This document shows positions 12,765 through 13,081 of a DNA stretch of 13,081 nt, piece by piece. The position numbers and the translations under genes are program-made. The notes under the pieces were generated by a model. It was not told the origin of the DNA and ran no database searches. It saw nothing but the letters and a program-made list of their open reading frames with translations. The stretch comes from Gammaproteobacteria bacterium (GTDB taxonomy: Bacteria > Pseudomonadota > Gammaproteobacteria > Enterobacterales > Alteromonadaceae), in contig JAIXSW010000431.1 in assembly GCA_027484495.1 (NCBI GenBank), positions 1 through 13,081 of the forward strand, in the 5' to 3' direction. Positions within the stretch are counted from its first letter, which is position 1, and each line of letters starts with the position of its first letter.

Positions 12765-12791
12765 GGGCACGGCAGGCATTCAGAGGTACAC

Positions 12792-13081
12792 ATGTTCCGT
12801 CATCCATTATTAACTCAGGCGATCAGACTTAGTCTGACAGCCGCAGCCACATCTGCAGCATTATTAAGCACCGCAGCTATCGCGCAGCAAACCACCGCAG
12901 CCGAGCCGGTTGAACGCGTTCAGGTCACAGGCTCCCGCATCATGCGCGAAGGCGCTATTGCACCGTCACCTGTCACGTCAATTTCTGGCACTGAACTGAT
13001 GGAAACCGGTGCACTGAACATCGGTGAAGTGCTGAACGAATTACCGGCATTGGCTTCTACCTATTCAATGGCCAACTCAGG
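12792..13081 (+). CDS. TonB-dependent receptor, partial (N-terminus)
   Basis: The first 96 codons are present and the gene runs off the window. ATG 12792 has AGAGG 5 bases upstream. Residues 1-31 form a signal peptide (positive start, Ala/Leu-rich core, likely cut after AIA before QQTT), so the protein is exported. VERVQVTGSRI (40-50) is the common start of the plug region in these outer-membrane receptors, followed by GAIAPSPVTSISGTELMETG and NIGEVLNELPAL, which belong to the plug domain. TonB-dependent receptors import siderophores, vitamins, sugars or peptides using energy from TonB-ExbBD. The beta barrel and any substrate clue lie outside the window. Confidence 0.9.
   Translation, partial: MFRHPLLTQAIRLSLTAAATSAALLSTAAIAQQTTAAEPVERVQVTGSRIMREGAIAPSPVTSISGTELMETGALNIGEVLNELPALASTYSMANS

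Noticed and set aside
1..13081. CRISPR arrays, tRNA/rRNA genes, insertion sequences, integrase or attachment sites
   Set aside because: No regularly spaced repeats, cloverleaf sequence, transposase or integrase frame, or flanking direct repeats were seen on either strand.

Overview
The window comes from a Gram-negative gammaproteobacterium. The genes suggest the Alteromonadales/Chromatiaceae group around Rheinheimera and Alishewanella. This is an inference from a lipoprotein S9-type peptidase, a TonB-dependent receptor with a long 'VTGSRI' plug start, an FdxA-type 7Fe ferredoxin and a YjeH-like exporter; no rRNA or other taxonomic marker is present. Coding density is high, no gap exceeds 300 bases, and I see no tRNA, rRNA, insertion sequence, phage gene or CRISPR array. 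It reads as ordinary chromosome.

Layout. 1-827 (-) is the N-terminal part of an S9-type peptidase lipoprotein cut by the window edge. 1048-2277 (-) is a YjeH-like amino-acid exporter, divergent from an Lrp/AsnC regulator at 2396-2848 (+), with a perfect dyad between them. A symmetrical bidirectional terminator (2871-2898) separates the regulator from a two-gene minus-strand block: a COG2509-type FAD oxidoreductase (4692-6317) and a membrane-anchored DUF3352-like protein (2911-4626). Divergent from the oxidoreductase is a 7Fe ferredoxin, fdxA (6508-6831, +), and its promoter hexamers form the arms of an interrupted palindrome. 6854-8601 (-) is a two-gene ABC exporter with an ATGA start/stop overlap, preceded by a 67-residue two-helix membrane protein (8746-8949). 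9044-10384 (-) is a DAO/PuuB-like FAD oxidoreductase divergent from a GNAT acetyltransferase (10462-11046, +) with a cysteine-rich C-terminus.

The least ordinary part is 11047-11298, between the acetyltransferase and a LysR regulator (11299-12252, -). In 252 bases it holds a 19-bp-stem intrinsic terminator firing leftwards, a near-parS site, and two LacI-family-like operator sequences flanking a -10-like hexamer. This arrangement fits a regulated minus-strand transcript of about 190 nt with no evident protein. To the right, LysR faces a 48-codon small ORF (12408-12554, +) with a strong ribosome binding site and its own terminator, and a perfect 11-bp inverted repeat between them is a probable LysR site. 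The window ends in the first 96 codons of a TonB-dependent receptor (12792-, +), preceded by a leader with several small hairpins.

Functional links: the divergent regulator/target pairs (AsnC-YjeH and LysR-small ORF) look like local circuits. The FAD oxidoreductase and ferredoxin could be redox partners, and the PuuB-like oxidase and the acetyltransferase could act on related amines; both are inferences from position only. I do not see a clear new multi-gene system. The candidates worth testing are the 11047-11298 intergenic module and the LysR/small-ORF locus.
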